Assembly (NCBI RefSeq): GCF_024124905.1 | Contig: NZ_JAMXST010000001.1 | Coordinates: 62,001-126,000, forward strand | DNA length: 64,000 nucleotides | Reading direction: 5' to 3' | From: Cellulosimicrobium cellulans | GTDB lineage: Bacteria; Actinomycetota; Actinomycetes; Actinomycetales; Cellulomonadaceae | In this document: positions 39,743-49,733 of the stretch, one piece after another | How positions within the stretch are numbered: position 1 is the stretch's first letter | How the letters are laid out: each line of letters begins with the position of its first letter | Position numbers and translations under genes: made by a program | The notes under the pieces: generated by a model | What the model was told of the DNA's origin: nothing | Databases searched by the model: none | Seen by the model: the letters and a program-made list of their open reading frames with translations, nothing else

Positions 39743-40513
39743 ATGACCGACGACACCGGCACGTCCGCGATCCCCGCCCCGCCCCTGACCCCGCTGCCCG
39801 AGGACTGGTCCACGGCGCTCGCCGTGGTCGCCCATCCCGACGACATGGAGTTCGGCGCCGCCGCCGCCGTCGCGCGGTGGACGGGGCAGGGCAAGCGGGT
39901 CGTGTACTGCATGGTCACGAGCGGCGAAGCCGGCATCGACGGCATGGACCCGGACGAGGCGCGGCGCGTGCGCGAGGCGGAGGAGGTCGAGTCCGGTCGG
40001 GTCGTCGGCGTCGAGGAGGTCGAGTTCCTCGGGCTGCCCGACGGCGTGCTCGAGTACGGCCTGCCGCTGCGGCGGGCGATCGCGGGCGCGATCCGGCGCC
40101 ACCGGCCCGACGTCGTGATCACCGGGAACTACCGCGAGACGTTCCCCGGCGGGATGCTCAACCAGGCGGACCACATCGCGACGGGACGGGCCGTCGTCGA
40201 CGCCGTGCGCGACGCGGGGAACAGGTGGGTGTTCCGCGAGCAGGTCGAGACCGACGGGGTCGATCCCTGGGGCGGCGTGCGCCAGGTCTGGGTCGCGGGC
40301 TCGCCCGACGCCGCGCACGGCGTCGACGTCAGCGCGACCTTCGACGCGGGGGTCGCGTCGCTGCGCGCGCACGCCGCCTACCTCGACGGGCTGGGGTGGG
40401 AGGACTTCGACCCCGCGGCGTTCCTCGCGTCCATGAGCGCGCCCACGGGGCAGCGCATGGGGGTCGCGCACGCGGTCGCGTTCGAGGTGCTGCGCATGGG
40501 CTGGGAGGACTGA
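39743..40513 (+). CDS. PIG-L/LmbE-family zinc deacetylase
   Basis: 256 aa N-deacetylase. The metal motif is VAHPDDMEFGAAA (His31, Asp33-Asp34 region). The third ligand region is QADHIATGRAVVDAV. The family includes MshB and Mca of mycothiol metabolism as well as sugar deacetylases. The protein is shorter than MshB and lacks clear MshB-specific signatures, so the substrate is left open. It is leaderless by promoter position. It is convergent with the lipoprotein gene, with 1 bp between stops. Confidence 0.85.
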   Translation: MTDDTGTSAIPAPPLTPLPEDWSTALAVVAHPDDMEFGAAAAVARWTGQGKRVVYCMVTSGEAGIDGMDPDEARRVREAEEVESGRVVGVEEVEFLGLPDGVLEYGLPLRRAIAGAIRRHRPDVVITGNYRETFPGGMLNQADHIATGRAVVDAVRDAGNRWVFREQVETDGVDPWGGVRQVWVAGSPDAAHGVDVSATFDAGVASLRAHAAYLDGLGWEDFDPAAFLASMSAPTGQRMGVAHAVAFEVLRMGWED

Positions 40514-40514
40514 C

Positions 40515-41087
40515 TCACGCCCGGTCGGGCTGCTCCTCGATCGTGACGACCTTGAGCTCGGGCGCGAACCCGTAGAGCCTGCCGTCCTGCGCGCCGACCC
40601 ACCACTTCCCGCACATCGCGGTCGCGCCCTGCTCGGTGCCCGCCTCCCACCAGGAGGCCTCGAGCGTCGCAGCGGTGCGGTAGTCGTCCGCGGTCAGGTC
40701 GCCGCGCTCGGGCCGCGGCTCCAGGGGGTGCTCCGACGAGACTGCGGTGCAGCTCGCGGGCAGCGCCCCCAGGTCGGCGGTCATCGAGAGGATCCGCTCG
40801 TCGCCCGTCGTGCGGACCACCTCGCGCACGTCCGTGGCCGAGTCGGGCACCCAGTCGGGCAGGACGCCGTCGGCCTTGCCGGCCTCTCCCGTCGCGAACT
40901 CGTAGGTCTTGGTGTGGCCCGCACGGTTCTCCGCGACGGCCTCGCCGATGCTGCCGCACGCGGAGAGCAGGAGGGCAGCGCCGGCGGCGAGCGTGAGGGC
41001 GCCGAGCATCCGGCGCTCGGTCGTGCCGCGGGGCGTGGTGGTCAGAGGGAGGTCGGTGGCGGGCTGGGCGGGGGTGCGGTTCGTCAT
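40515..41087 (-). CDS. Putative lipoprotein
   Basis: 190 aa exported protein. A hydrophobic segment ends in the lipobox LLSAC, with Cys44 as the lipidation site. The n-region is unusually long and includes ERR before the hydrophobic run, so Tat export is possible; an in-frame Met27 would give a conventional signal peptide. The mature part has two cysteines (SCTAV and AMCGKWW) that could form a disulfide, plus a final strand-rich region. I do not recognise the family. ATG at 41087 sits 7 nt after TAGCGT. Confidence 0.75.
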   Translation of the reverse strand: MTNRTPAQPATDLPLTTTPRGTTERRMLGALTLAAGAALLLSACGSIGEAVAENRAGHTKTYEFATGEAGKADGVLPDWVPDSATDVREVVRTTGDERILSMTADLGALPASCTAVSSEHPLEPRPERGDLTADDYRTAATLEASWWEAGTEQGATAMCGKWWVGAQDGRLYGFAPELKVVTIEEQPDRA

Positions 41088-41094
41088 GGCCACG

Positions 41095-41100
41095 ACGCTA
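41095..41100 (-). promoter_or_regulatory. -10 box, leaderless lipoprotein gene
   Basis: TAGCGT on the minus strand ends 7 nt before the ATG at 41087. Confidence 0.55.
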
Positions 41101-41203
41101 CGGAGCGCGTGGCGTCGGCGGATCGGGCCGCGAGCGGAACCTCCGCGCGGTCGTCGTACGACCACGGGAGGGCGCTCGCGGCCCGGCGTCCGACCCCGGT
41201 CGG

Positions 41204-43369
41204 TCAGGCGCGCGACGCCGCCGGGACGTTCGCGACGCCGTCGGGCAGGAAGCGGCGGCCCAGGACCTTCTCGCTGTAGCCCGTGCGGTCGAGGTACGGC
41301 GTGATGCCGCCCAGGTGGAAGCCCCACCCCGCGCCGAGGATCATGCACAGGTCGACTTGCGACGGGCTCGCGACCACGCCCTCGTCGAGCATGAGCCCGA
41401 TCTCCCGCGTGAGCGCCGTGAGCACGGAGTCGAGGACGCCGGCCTCGTCCAGCGCCCCGTCGCCGCCTGCCTCGCCGGTGCCGAAGACCCGCTGGATCGC
41501 CGGGTCGACGGGCTTGGGCAGGCCCTTCGGCGCGTCGAGGACGACGGGGATCTGCTCGTCCACGATGCGCTGCAGGCCGGGCGACTCGGGGAACCGGTCG
41601 CCCAGGTCCTCGCGCAGCGACGTGAGGACGTGCAGGCCGACGGCCGGACCGACGAGGTCGAACAGCGCGAACGGCGGCATCGGCAGGCCGAGCGGCGCGA
41701 CGGCGCGGTCCGCGACCTCGACCGACGTGCCGTTCTCGACCGCCTCGACGATCTTGCCCATGAGCAGGATGAGCAGTCGGTTGACGACGAACCCGGGCCG
41801 GTCGGCGACGAGCACGGCCGTCTTGCGGAGCTTCTTCGTCATGGCGAACGCCGTCGCGAGGGCCGCGTCGTCGGTCTTCGCCGCCTGGATGATCTCGACG
41901 AGAGGCATCTGGGCGACGGGGTTGAAGAAGTGCATCCCGACGACGCGCTCGGGGTGCTGCAGGTCGGCCGCCATCTCGGTGATCGACAGCGCGGAGGTGT
42001 TGGTCAGCAGCACGGCCTCGGGCGACAGGACGCCCTCGAGCTCCGCGAAGACCTTCTTCTTGAGCCCGAGGATCTCCGTGACCGCCTCGATGACGACGTC
42101 GCAGCCCGCGAAGTCGCCGAGCTCGGTCGTGCCGTGCACGGAGCCGACGATGCGCGCGCCGGTGTCCGCGGACATGCGGCCCGTGCGCACGAGCTTCTCC
42201 ACGGTGGAGCGGACGTAGCCGAGGCCCTTGTCGACGCGCTCCTGGTCGAGGTCGCGCATGACGACCGGCACCTGGAGGCGCTGGGCGAACAGCAGCGCGA
42301 TCTGAGCGGCCATGAGCCCCGCGCCGACGATCCCCACGCGGGTGACCGGGCGGGCGAGCTGCGCGTCGGGCGCGCCCTGGGGCCGCTTGCCCTTCGAGAC
42401 GAGCTGGAACGCGTAGACGCTCGCCCGCATCTCGTCGCTCATGATGAGGTCGGCGAGGGCCTCGTCCTCGGCGGCGAACGCCTCCTCGCGCGACGCGGTG
42501 CGCGCGGCGGCGACGAGGTCGAGCGCGCGGTACGGGGCAGGCCGCGAGCCCGCGACCACGGTGTCCAGGCGCTGACGCGTCCCGGCGACGACGGCGTCCC
42601 ACACGGGCTGCGGGTCGAGCTCGCGCCGCTCGACCACGATCTCGCCGCGCAGCACGGCCTCGGCCCAGCGCAGCGAGGACTCGAGGAAGTCGGGCGCCTC
42701 GAAGAGCGCGTCGACGAGCCCGATCTCGTACGCCTCCTTCGCCTTGAACGGCTTGTTCGCGGCCGGGCGGGCGAGGATGACGTCCATCGCCTTCTCGACG
42801 CCGAGCAGGCGCGGCACGAGGTAGGCGCCGCCCCAGCCGGGGACCAGGCCCAGGCCGACCTCGGGGAGCGCGAGCGCGCCGGCGTCGGACGCGACGGTCC
42901 GGTACGTGCAGTTGAGCGCGACCTCGAGCCCGCCGCCGAGCGCGACGCCGTTGACGAACGCGAACGTCGGCACGCCCATGTCCTGGAGCAGCGTGTACGC
43001 GGCGTGCCCGGCGCGCCCGAGGGCGAGCGCGTCGTCGCGTACCTGGACGGCCGCGGCCTGCGTGAGGTCCGCGCCCGCGGCGAGGAAGTACGGCTTGCCG
43101 GTGATCGCGACGGCGACGATCTCGCCGTCCGCGGCCCGGCGCCGCAGCGTCTCGAGGGCCGCGTGCAGCTCGGCGAGGCCCTCGGGGCCGAGCGTCGTCG
43201 GCTTGGTGTGGTCGAGCCCGTTGTCGAGCGTGACGAGGGCGAGCGTGCCCGTCCCGCCGGGGAGCGCGACGTCGCGCACGAGCGAGTGCGTGACGCGCTC
43301 GCCGCGCGCGGCGTCCTTCGGGGCGTCCGGGGAGGCGGCCGGGGTCTGGGTGTCGGTCGGTGCGCTCAT
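41204..43369 (-). CDS. fadB: Fatty-acid oxidation multifunctional protein, alpha subunit
   Basis: 721 aa bifunctional enoyl-CoA hydratase/3-hydroxyacyl-CoA dehydrogenase of beta-oxidation. The hydratase domain (about 30-235) keeps both catalytic glutamates (GGGLEV and LPEVGLG). The NAD-binding domain starts VGIVGAGLMAAQIALLF (about 330). The dehydrogenase catalytic His is in MHFFNPVAQMPLVEI, and the C-terminal domain follows. GLMAAQIA deviates slightly from the usual GLMGxGIA. The ATG lies 2 nt after the thiolase stop, so fadA and fadB form one operon. Confidence 0.93.
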   Translation of the reverse strand: MSAPTDTQTPAASPDAPKDAARGERVTHSLVRDVALPGGTGTLALVTLDNGLDHTKPTTLGPEGLAELHAALETLRRRAADGEIVAVAITGKPYFLAAGADLTQAAAVQVRDDALALGRAGHAAYTLLQDMGVPTFAFVNGVALGGGLEVALNCTYRTVASDAGALALPEVGLGLVPGWGGAYLVPRLLGVEKAMDVILARPAANKPFKAKEAYEIGLVDALFEAPDFLESSLRWAEAVLRGEIVVERRELDPQPVWDAVVAGTRQRLDTVVAGSRPAPYRALDLVAAARTASREEAFAAEDEALADLIMSDEMRASVYAFQLVSKGKRPQGAPDAQLARPVTRVGIVGAGLMAAQIALLFAQRLQVPVVMRDLDQERVDKGLGYVRSTVEKLVRTGRMSADTGARIVGSVHGTTELGDFAGCDVVIEAVTEILGLKKKVFAELEGVLSPEAVLLTNTSALSITEMAADLQHPERVVGMHFFNPVAQMPLVEIIQAAKTDDAALATAFAMTKKLRKTAVLVADRPGFVVNRLLILLMGKIVEAVENGTSVEVADRAVAPLGLPMPPFALFDLVGPAVGLHVLTSLREDLGDRFPESPGLQRIVDEQIPVVLDAPKGLPKPVDPAIQRVFGTGEAGGDGALDEAGVLDSVLTALTREIGLMLDEGVVASPSQVDLCMILGAGWGFHLGGITPYLDRTGYSEKVLGRRFLPDGVANVPAASRA

Positions 43370-43371
43370 CG

Positions 43372-44667
<1,296 letters not shown>

Positions 44668-44738
44668 GGCATCTCCATCCGATGCAGATGGTCGGGACGG
44701 CGGTGTCCGGGAGCGGCACCGCTCGGGGGTCGTACGTG

Positions 44739-44762
44739 CGATACACGCTACCGCGGGTATCG
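44739..44762 (-). promoter_or_regulatory. fadAB promoter and operator
   Basis: CGATAC (44739-44744) and GTATCG (44757-44762) form a dyad with a 12-nt spacer. The spacer holds the minus-strand -10 TAGCGT (44750-44745). The leader is about 70 nt with a ribosome-binding site. Confidence 0.5.
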
Positions 44763-44792
44763 GGAAAGCACGAGACTGATGCTACGACATGA

Positions 44793-44829
44793 AGAGACCC
44801 GGTATCGCATCGCGCGATACCGGGTCTCT
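44793..44829 (-). terminator. Hairpin after the FemX-like gene
   Basis: The 16-nt arms AGAGACCCGGTATCGC and complement pair perfectly around loop ATCGC. It contains two more GTATCG/CGATAC half-sites, so it could also bind the fad regulator. Confidence 0.75.
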
Positions 44830-44858
44830 CCGGGGTTCGGGGCGGTCGGGAGCCCGCG

Positions 44859-45902
44859 TCACCGGCTCCCGCGGAGCTTGCGCACGACCTTCTTCGCGGT
44901 GGGCAGGCCCTTGTTCCAGGCGGAGTACCACATCGAGAACGGCACGTCGACGCTGTGCACCAGCTCGTCGTCGTGCTGCGCGAAGCTGCGCTTGAACTCG
45001 CTGATCCCGTCGTTGAGCAGTCCGTTCATGTCGTACCGGACCAGACCGGCCTGCTGCGCGAGCGTGATCGCGTGCCACTTCACCGGCGCGTTCGCGCGGA
45101 GCTTGCGGCCCGCGTCGTTGATGCCGCCGTAGAGCTCGAACGACGTCGTCGCCGACGACACGCACCACACGAACGACACCGGCGCCCCCTCGGAGAACGC
45201 CGCGACGAGCACCGAGTGCTCGCCGAGCTCGCGGTGGATCGCGAGGTAGTACTCGTCGTCGTGCAGCGCGAAGCCCGCGCGCTCGGCCGTCTCGTGGTAG
45301 ACGTCGAGGACCTGGCGGACCTCGGCCTCGTCCGTCACGCGCCGCACCTCGAGCCCGGTGCGCGCCGCCTTGCGGATGTCGTACCGCGTCGACTTGCCCA
45401 TGGCCTTCGTCAGCTCGTCCTCGGACTTCGTGAGGTCGAGGATCAGGGTCACCGGGTAGAGGATCGGGTTCGCCGCGGGGCGGGCGTCGGGCAGCGCGAG
45501 GTGCGTCCCGACCGGCCAGTCGGGCTCGATCGTGATGCCCACGCCGCCCACGCTCGACTTGCACCACGCGACGACCGCACGGGTCACCGCGTCGCGCGTC
45601 GCGTCGTCGCCCACGCCCGGGCCGACGCCCCAGCCGTCTCCCGCCGGCGCGATCACGGGCCCGCGGGGCACGTGGCACAGCGCCTTGAACTGCGCGGGCA
45701 GCGAGCGCACGAGCACCTGCGCCAGACCGCGGACGCGGCCGTCGGCGTCCACCGCCTCCACACGGTGCGGGGTCCACGCCCCGGTGGCCTTGACCTCGCC
45801 CCAGCCCCAGAGCTGGAGGGGGTGGCCGCCGAGCTCGTTCACCCGGGCGTCCCAGGAGGCGCGGTCGGAGACTGTCCGGATCGTCAGGTTCGCGTCGTGC
45901 AC
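44859..45902 (-). CDS. FemABX-family peptidoglycan-bridge aminoacyltransferase
   Basis: 347 aa GNAT-fold transferase of the FemX/FmhB type. It would add an amino acid from aminoacyl-tRNA to the stem-peptide side chain of lipid II. Recognisable parts are LQLWGWGEVKATGAWTPHR, KSTRYDIRKAARTGLEV, and the second GNAT half with LYGGINDAGRKLRANAPVKW. It ends basic (KKVVRKLRGSR). The amino acid cannot be told. A probable D-aspartate ligase 5 kb downstream suggests an interpeptide bridge in this cell wall. GTG at 45902 follows TAGGGT by 7 nt. Confidence 0.85.
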   Translation of the reverse strand: MHDANLTIRTVSDRASWDARVNELGGHPLQLWGWGEVKATGAWTPHRVEAVDADGRVRGLAQVLVRSLPAQFKALCHVPRGPVIAPAGDGWGVGPGVGDDATRDAVTRAVVAWCKSSVGGVGITIEPDWPVGTHLALPDARPAANPILYPVTLILDLTKSEDELTKAMGKSTRYDIRKAARTGLEVRRVTDEAEVRQVLDVYHETAERAGFALHDDEYYLAIHRELGEHSVLVAAFSEGAPVSFVWCVSSATTSFELYGGINDAGRKLRANAPVKWHAITLAQQAGLVRYDMNGLLNDGISEFKRSFAQHDDELVHSVDVPFSMWYSAWNKGLPTAKKVVRKLRGSR

Positions 45903-45909
45903 GCGGACG

Positions 45910-45915
45910 ACCCTA
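45910..45915 (-). promoter_or_regulatory. -10 box, leaderless FemX-like gene
   Basis: TAGGGT on the minus strand ends 7 nt before the GTG at 45902; it lies between this gene and the ribonuclease D stop. Confidence 0.55.
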
Positions 45916-45923
45916 CCCGCTCG

Positions 45924-47210
45924 CTACGCCCCGGCGATGCTCGCGAACGCCTCCGCGAAGGGCTGGGCGACCAGCGCCACCTGCCAGTCGCGAGCACCCC
46001 GCCCGTGGAGGAACGCGGAGATCGCCGCCGCGTCCAACGGGTCCGGCGGCGTCCAGCACAGACGGCGCAGCGCGTCCGGCTGGAGCACGTTCTCCACCGG
46101 GACCGCGTAGCGCTCGGAGAGGCCCTGGACGACCGCGCGCGCCGCGTCGAGACGGGCGGCCGCGCCGGGGTCGCGATCGGCCCACGCGCGCGGCGGCGGC
46201 GGGGCGTCCGTGCGTGGACCGCGGGTGGTCGGCAGCGCGCTCGCGGGCAGCGCGAGCGCGGAGTCGATGGCGCGCTGCCAGTACGCCGCCCGGCGGCGCG
46301 TGCCCTTGCCCGCGAAGGGCGGCAGGTCGACGAGCTGCCCGGCCGTCCGGGGCAGGGCCTCCGCCGCGGCGACGATCGCACGGTCGGGCAGCACCCGGCC
46401 CGGCGCGATGTCCCGCGCGCGGGCGGTCGCGTCGCGGGCCTCCCACAGGCTCCGCACGACGGCCAGGCGCCGCGGGTCCCGGAGCGTGTGCGTGCCGGAC
46501 GTGCGCCGCCACGGTTCGGGGCGCGGCGCGGGCGGGCCTGCGGTCCGCACCGCCTCGAACTCCTCCGCCGCCCAGCCGGCCTTCCCCGCCTCCTCGAGCC
46601 GCTCGCCGAGCACGCGGCGCAGCGGGACGAGCACCTCGACGTCGAGCGCGGCGTACCGCAGCCAGTCGTCCGGGAGCGGTCGGGTCGACCAGTCGACGGC
46701 GGAGTGCTCCTTCGCGAGGCCCAGGCCGAGCACGTCGGCGACGACGGCCGCGAGGCCGACGCGCTCCATGCCGAGCAGGCGCGCCGCGAGCTCGGTGTCG
46801 AACACGCTCGCCGGGACCACGCCGTGCTCGGCGAGGCCCGGCAGGTCCTGCGACGCGGCGTGCAGGACCCACTCCGCGTCCCCGACCGCCTCGCGCAGCG
46901 GTGACAGGTCGGGCACCGCGACGGGGTCGACGAGCGCGGTCCCCGCGCCCTCGCGGCGGACCTGGACGAGGTAGGTGCGCTGCCCGTAGCGGTAGCCCGA
47001 CGCGCGCTCCGCGTCGGCGGCGACCGGGCCGGTCGCGGCGGCGAACGCCTCGACGACGCGCGCGAACGCGGCGGGGGTGTCGACGACGGGCCCGAGCCCG
47101 TCGGACGGCTCCGTCAGCGGGGTGACGACGGGCCCGGGCCCGTCGCCGGCCACTCCGGTCGCAGGGGTCGGGTCGAGCGGCGGGGGTGCGGGTGCTGCGG
47201 TCGAGCTCAT
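45924..47210 (-). CDS. rnd: Ribonuclease D-like 3'-5' exonuclease with HRDC domain
   Basis: 428 aa DEDD-family exonuclease acting on tRNA precursors or other structured RNA. The exonuclease motifs are VAADAERASGYRYG (the first acidic pair), LHAASQDLPGL (second) and YAALDVEVLVPL (third, with Tyr). An HRDC domain (about 235-315) and a second helical domain follow. The 40-residue N-terminal leader is Pro/Thr-rich. ATG at 47210 overlaps the DUF3000 stop by 4 nt. M. tuberculosis has the same pair (Rv2681-Rv2680). Confidence 0.88.
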   Translation of the reverse strand: MSSTAAPAPPPLDPTPATGVAGDGPGPVVTPLTEPSDGLGPVVDTPAAFARVVEAFAAATGPVAADAERASGYRYGQRTYLVQVRREGAGTALVDPVAVPDLSPLREAVGDAEWVLHAASQDLPGLAEHGVVPASVFDTELAARLLGMERVGLAAVVADVLGLGLAKEHSAVDWSTRPLPDDWLRYAALDVEVLVPLRRVLGERLEEAGKAGWAAEEFEAVRTAGPPAPRPEPWRRTSGTHTLRDPRRLAVVRSLWEARDATARARDIAPGRVLPDRAIVAAAEALPRTAGQLVDLPPFAGKGTRRRAAYWQRAIDSALALPASALPTTRGPRTDAPPPPRAWADRDPGAAARLDAARAVVQGLSERYAVPVENVLQPDALRRLCWTPPDPLDAAAISAFLHGRGARDWQVALVAQPFAEAFASIAGA

Positions 47211-47830
47211 GGGTTCACGGTATTGCGTCGGGTGGCCGGTCGAGCACCGAGGGGCGTCACGCCGTCGGGCAGGGGCGGCAGCCCGGCGGCCGTGCACAGC
47301 AGCTGCGCCCAGGCGGCGAGGTGGTCGCCGAGGTCCGCCGCGCCCGCGGGTCCCGCGGCCACGGGGGTCCACGACGCGCGCATCTCGAGCTCCACGTCGT
47401 TGTGCTTGCCGGCGAGGGCGCCGAAGCTCTGGGACAGGACGCGCGTCACCGTGCCGCCCTCCGCGCGCACGGCCGCGCCCGTGTCGTGGAGCGCGTCCTC
47501 GAGCCAGGTCCACGCGACCTCGGCGAGCATCTCCTCGGACGCCATCTCCGGCTCCAGCGTCGCGCGCACCATCGTCACCACGCGGAAGCTGCCCTGCCAC
47601 GCCTCCTGGCCCTCGGGGTCGTGGAGCACGATGAACCGCCCCGACGCGAGGTCGGGGTCCTCGGACCGTGCCGCCTCGACCTCGCCCGTGAGCGCGACCG
47701 ACCACGGCGCGATCCGGCGGGGGGCGGGGACCTCGCGCAACGTCACCTCGGGTCGGAGCCGCCGCGCGCCGAGGGCGTCGAGGACGGCACGGAACGCCGG
47801 GGGAGCGTCGGTCCCGTGAGCGGTGATCAC
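47207..47830 (-). CDS. DUF3000 family protein
   Basis: 207 aa actinobacterial protein of unknown function, always next to the ribonuclease D gene in this group as far as I recall. It contains FRAVLDALGARRLRPEVTLREVPAP, RFIVLHDPEGQEAWQGSFR and WTWLEDAL. It has no transmembrane segment. GTG at 47830 was chosen because TAGTGT ends 7 nt before it; the frame is open to 47911 without a convincing start signal. It is divergent from gnd across 264 bp. Confidence 0.85.
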   Translation of the reverse strand: MITAHGTDAPPAFRAVLDALGARRLRPEVTLREVPAPRRIAPWSVALTGEVEAARSEDPDLASGRFIVLHDPEGQEAWQGSFRVVTMVRATLEPEMASEEMLAEVAWTWLEDALHDTGAAVRAEGGTVTRVLSQSFGALAGKHNDVELEMRASWTPVAAGPAGAADLGDHLAAWAQLLCTAAGLPPLPDGVTPLGARPATRRNTVNP

Positions 47831-47837
47831 TCTCGGC

Positions 47838-47843
47838 ACACTA
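47838..47843 (-). promoter_or_regulatory. -10 box, leaderless DUF3000-rnd operon
   Basis: TAGTGT on the minus strand ends 7 nt before the GTG at 47830. Confidence 0.55.
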
Positions 47844-47967
47844 CGAGCCGACCGGACGAACCGGACGCGCGCCGCGCGGCTGTCATCGAATCGTGATCCC
47901 GACTTCGTCAAGAACGCTGCGGGTGACCGGATCGTGGCCCCTCGGGAGCGGTGCGGCGCACGAGGAC

Positions 47968-47973
47968 TAGGCT
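47968..47973 (+). promoter_or_regulatory. -10 box of gnd
   Basis: TAGGCT, about 120 nt before the gnd ATG; no clear -35. Confidence 0.45.
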
Positions 47974-48094
47974 GGCGCCGTATCCATCACCGGTGCACCC
48001 GGCCGCGCGCCCGCGCCCGGCCCGGAACGGCTCCGCGCCCTCCCGCGCGCGGCCGTCGTGCGCCGGGACCGACCCTCGAGGAGCAGGGAAGCAG

Positions 48095-49531
48095 ATGTCA
48101 GCACGCGCACAGATCGGTGTGACCGGACTCGCCGTCATGGGTCGCAACCTGGCCCGCAACTTCGCCCGGCACGGCTACACGGTCGCGGTGCACAACCGCT
48201 CGTACGCCAAGACCGAGTCCCTGATCGCCGAGGCGGGCAGCGAGGGCGACTTCGTCCCGTCCGAGTCGATGGCCGACTTCGTGGCGTCGCTCGAGCGCCC
48301 GCGCAAGGTCGTCATCATGGTCAAGGCGGGCGCGGCCACCGACGCCGTCATCGACGAGCTCGTGCCGCTGCTGGAGGAGGGCGACATCGTCGTCGACGCC
48401 GGCAACGCGCACTTCCCCGACACGATCCGCCGGGAGAAGGCGCTCGCGGCCCAGGGCCTGCACTTCGTCGGCACCGGCGTCTCGGGCGGCGAGGAGGGCG
48501 CGCTCAACGGTCCGTCGATCATGCCGGGCGGCACGCGCGAGTCCTACCAGAGCCTCGGCCCGATCCTCGAGGACATCTCGGCGAAGGTCGACGGCACGCC
48601 GTGCTGCACCTACGTCGGGCCCGACGGCGCCGGCCACTTCGTCAAGATGGTGCACAACGGCATCGAGTACGCCGACATGCAGCTCATCGCCGAGGCGTAC
48701 GACCTGCTCAAGCAGGGGCTCGGCGCGTCCGCGCAGGAGATCGGCGAGATCTTCGCGCAGTGGAACACGGGCGACCTCGAGTCGTTCCTCATCGAGATCA
48801 CCGCGGACGTGCTCCAGCACGTGGACGCGGAGACCGGCAAGGCGTTCGTCGACGTCGTGCTCGACCAGGCGGAGCAGAAGGGCACCGGCCGCTGGACGGT
48901 GCAGAACGGCCTCGACCTGGGCGTGCCGATCACCGGCATCGCCGAGGCGACGTTCGCCCGCGCGCTGTCCGGCTCGGTCCCGCAGCGCGAGGCGGGTCGC
49001 GCCGCGCTGCCCGCCGACGCCGCGGCGTGGGACGTGCAGGACCGCGACGCGTTCGTCGAGGACGTGCGCCTTGCGCTCTACGCGTCGAAGGTCGTCGCGT
49101 ACTCGCAGGGCTTCGACCAGATCGCGGCGGCGTCCGCCGAGTACGGCTGGGACATCGACCGCGGCGCGATGGCCCGCATCTGGCGCGGCGGCTGCATCAT
49201 CCGTGCGCGCTTCCTCAACCGCATCACCGAGGCGTACGAGCGCGACGCGCAGCTCCCGCTGCTCCTCGCGGACGAGTACTTCACCGCCGCGGTGGGCAAC
49301 GGCCTCGCGGCCTGGCGCCGCGTGGTCTCGCAGGCCGCCCTCAACGGCGTCCCGACGCCGGCGTTCTCGTCGTCGCTCGCCTACTACGACGGCGTCCGGG
49401 CCGAGCGCCTGCCCGCCGCGCTCATCCAGGCGCAGCGCGACTTCTTCGGCGCGCACACCTACCGCCGCGTCGACAAGCCGGGCACGTTCCACACCGAGTG
49501 GTCGGGCGACCGGACCGAGTCCGACGCCTGA
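48095..49531 (+). CDS. gnd: 6-phosphogluconate dehydrogenase, decarboxylating
   Basis: 478 aa enzyme of the oxidative pentose-phosphate pathway (6-phosphogluconate to ribulose 5-phosphate, NADPH and CO2). The NADP loop is GVTGLAVMGRNLARNFA with HNRSY after strand 2. The substrate-site motifs are GTGVSGGEEGA and the catalytic-lysine region HFVKMVHNGIEYADMQL. The length is that of the long, dimeric form. ATG at 48095 follows GAGGAG and GGGAAG. A strong hairpin ends the gene. Confidence 0.96.
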   Translation: MSARAQIGVTGLAVMGRNLARNFARHGYTVAVHNRSYAKTESLIAEAGSEGDFVPSESMADFVASLERPRKVVIMVKAGAATDAVIDELVPLLEEGDIVVDAGNAHFPDTIRREKALAAQGLHFVGTGVSGGEEGALNGPSIMPGGTRESYQSLGPILEDISAKVDGTPCCTYVGPDGAGHFVKMVHNGIEYADMQLIAEAYDLLKQGLGASAQEIGEIFAQWNTGDLESFLIEITADVLQHVDAETGKAFVDVVLDQAEQKGTGRWTVQNGLDLGVPITGIAEATFARALSGSVPQREAGRAALPADAAAWDVQDRDAFVEDVRLALYASKVVAYSQGFDQIAAASAEYGWDIDRGAMARIWRGGCIIRARFLNRITEAYERDAQLPLLLADEYFTAAVGNGLAAWRRVVSQAALNGVPTPAFSSSLAYYDGVRAERLPAALIQAQRDFFGAHTYRRVDKPGTFHTEWSGDRTESDA

Positions 49532-49552
49532 CGGCTCACCACCGCACGCACC

Positions 49553-49590
49553 GACGGCGGTCGTCGCGCTCCGGCGCGGCGGCCGCCGTC
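49553..49590 (+). terminator. Terminator after gnd
   Basis: Sixteen-base arms (49553-49568 and 49575-49590) pair, with two G-T wobbles, around a 6-nt loop. Confidence 0.75.
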
Positions 49591-49733
49591 GCGTGTCCGC
49601 CCCACCCAGGTCGGGGCCCGACGCCGCACGCGCGGACCGGGCCCGTCGGGTGACGTGGCAGGCTAGGCCCGGCGGGCCGCTGCGTCGGCTCGACCTGTCT
49701 GACCCCCTCTGACGCCGGACGACACGGAGAACG

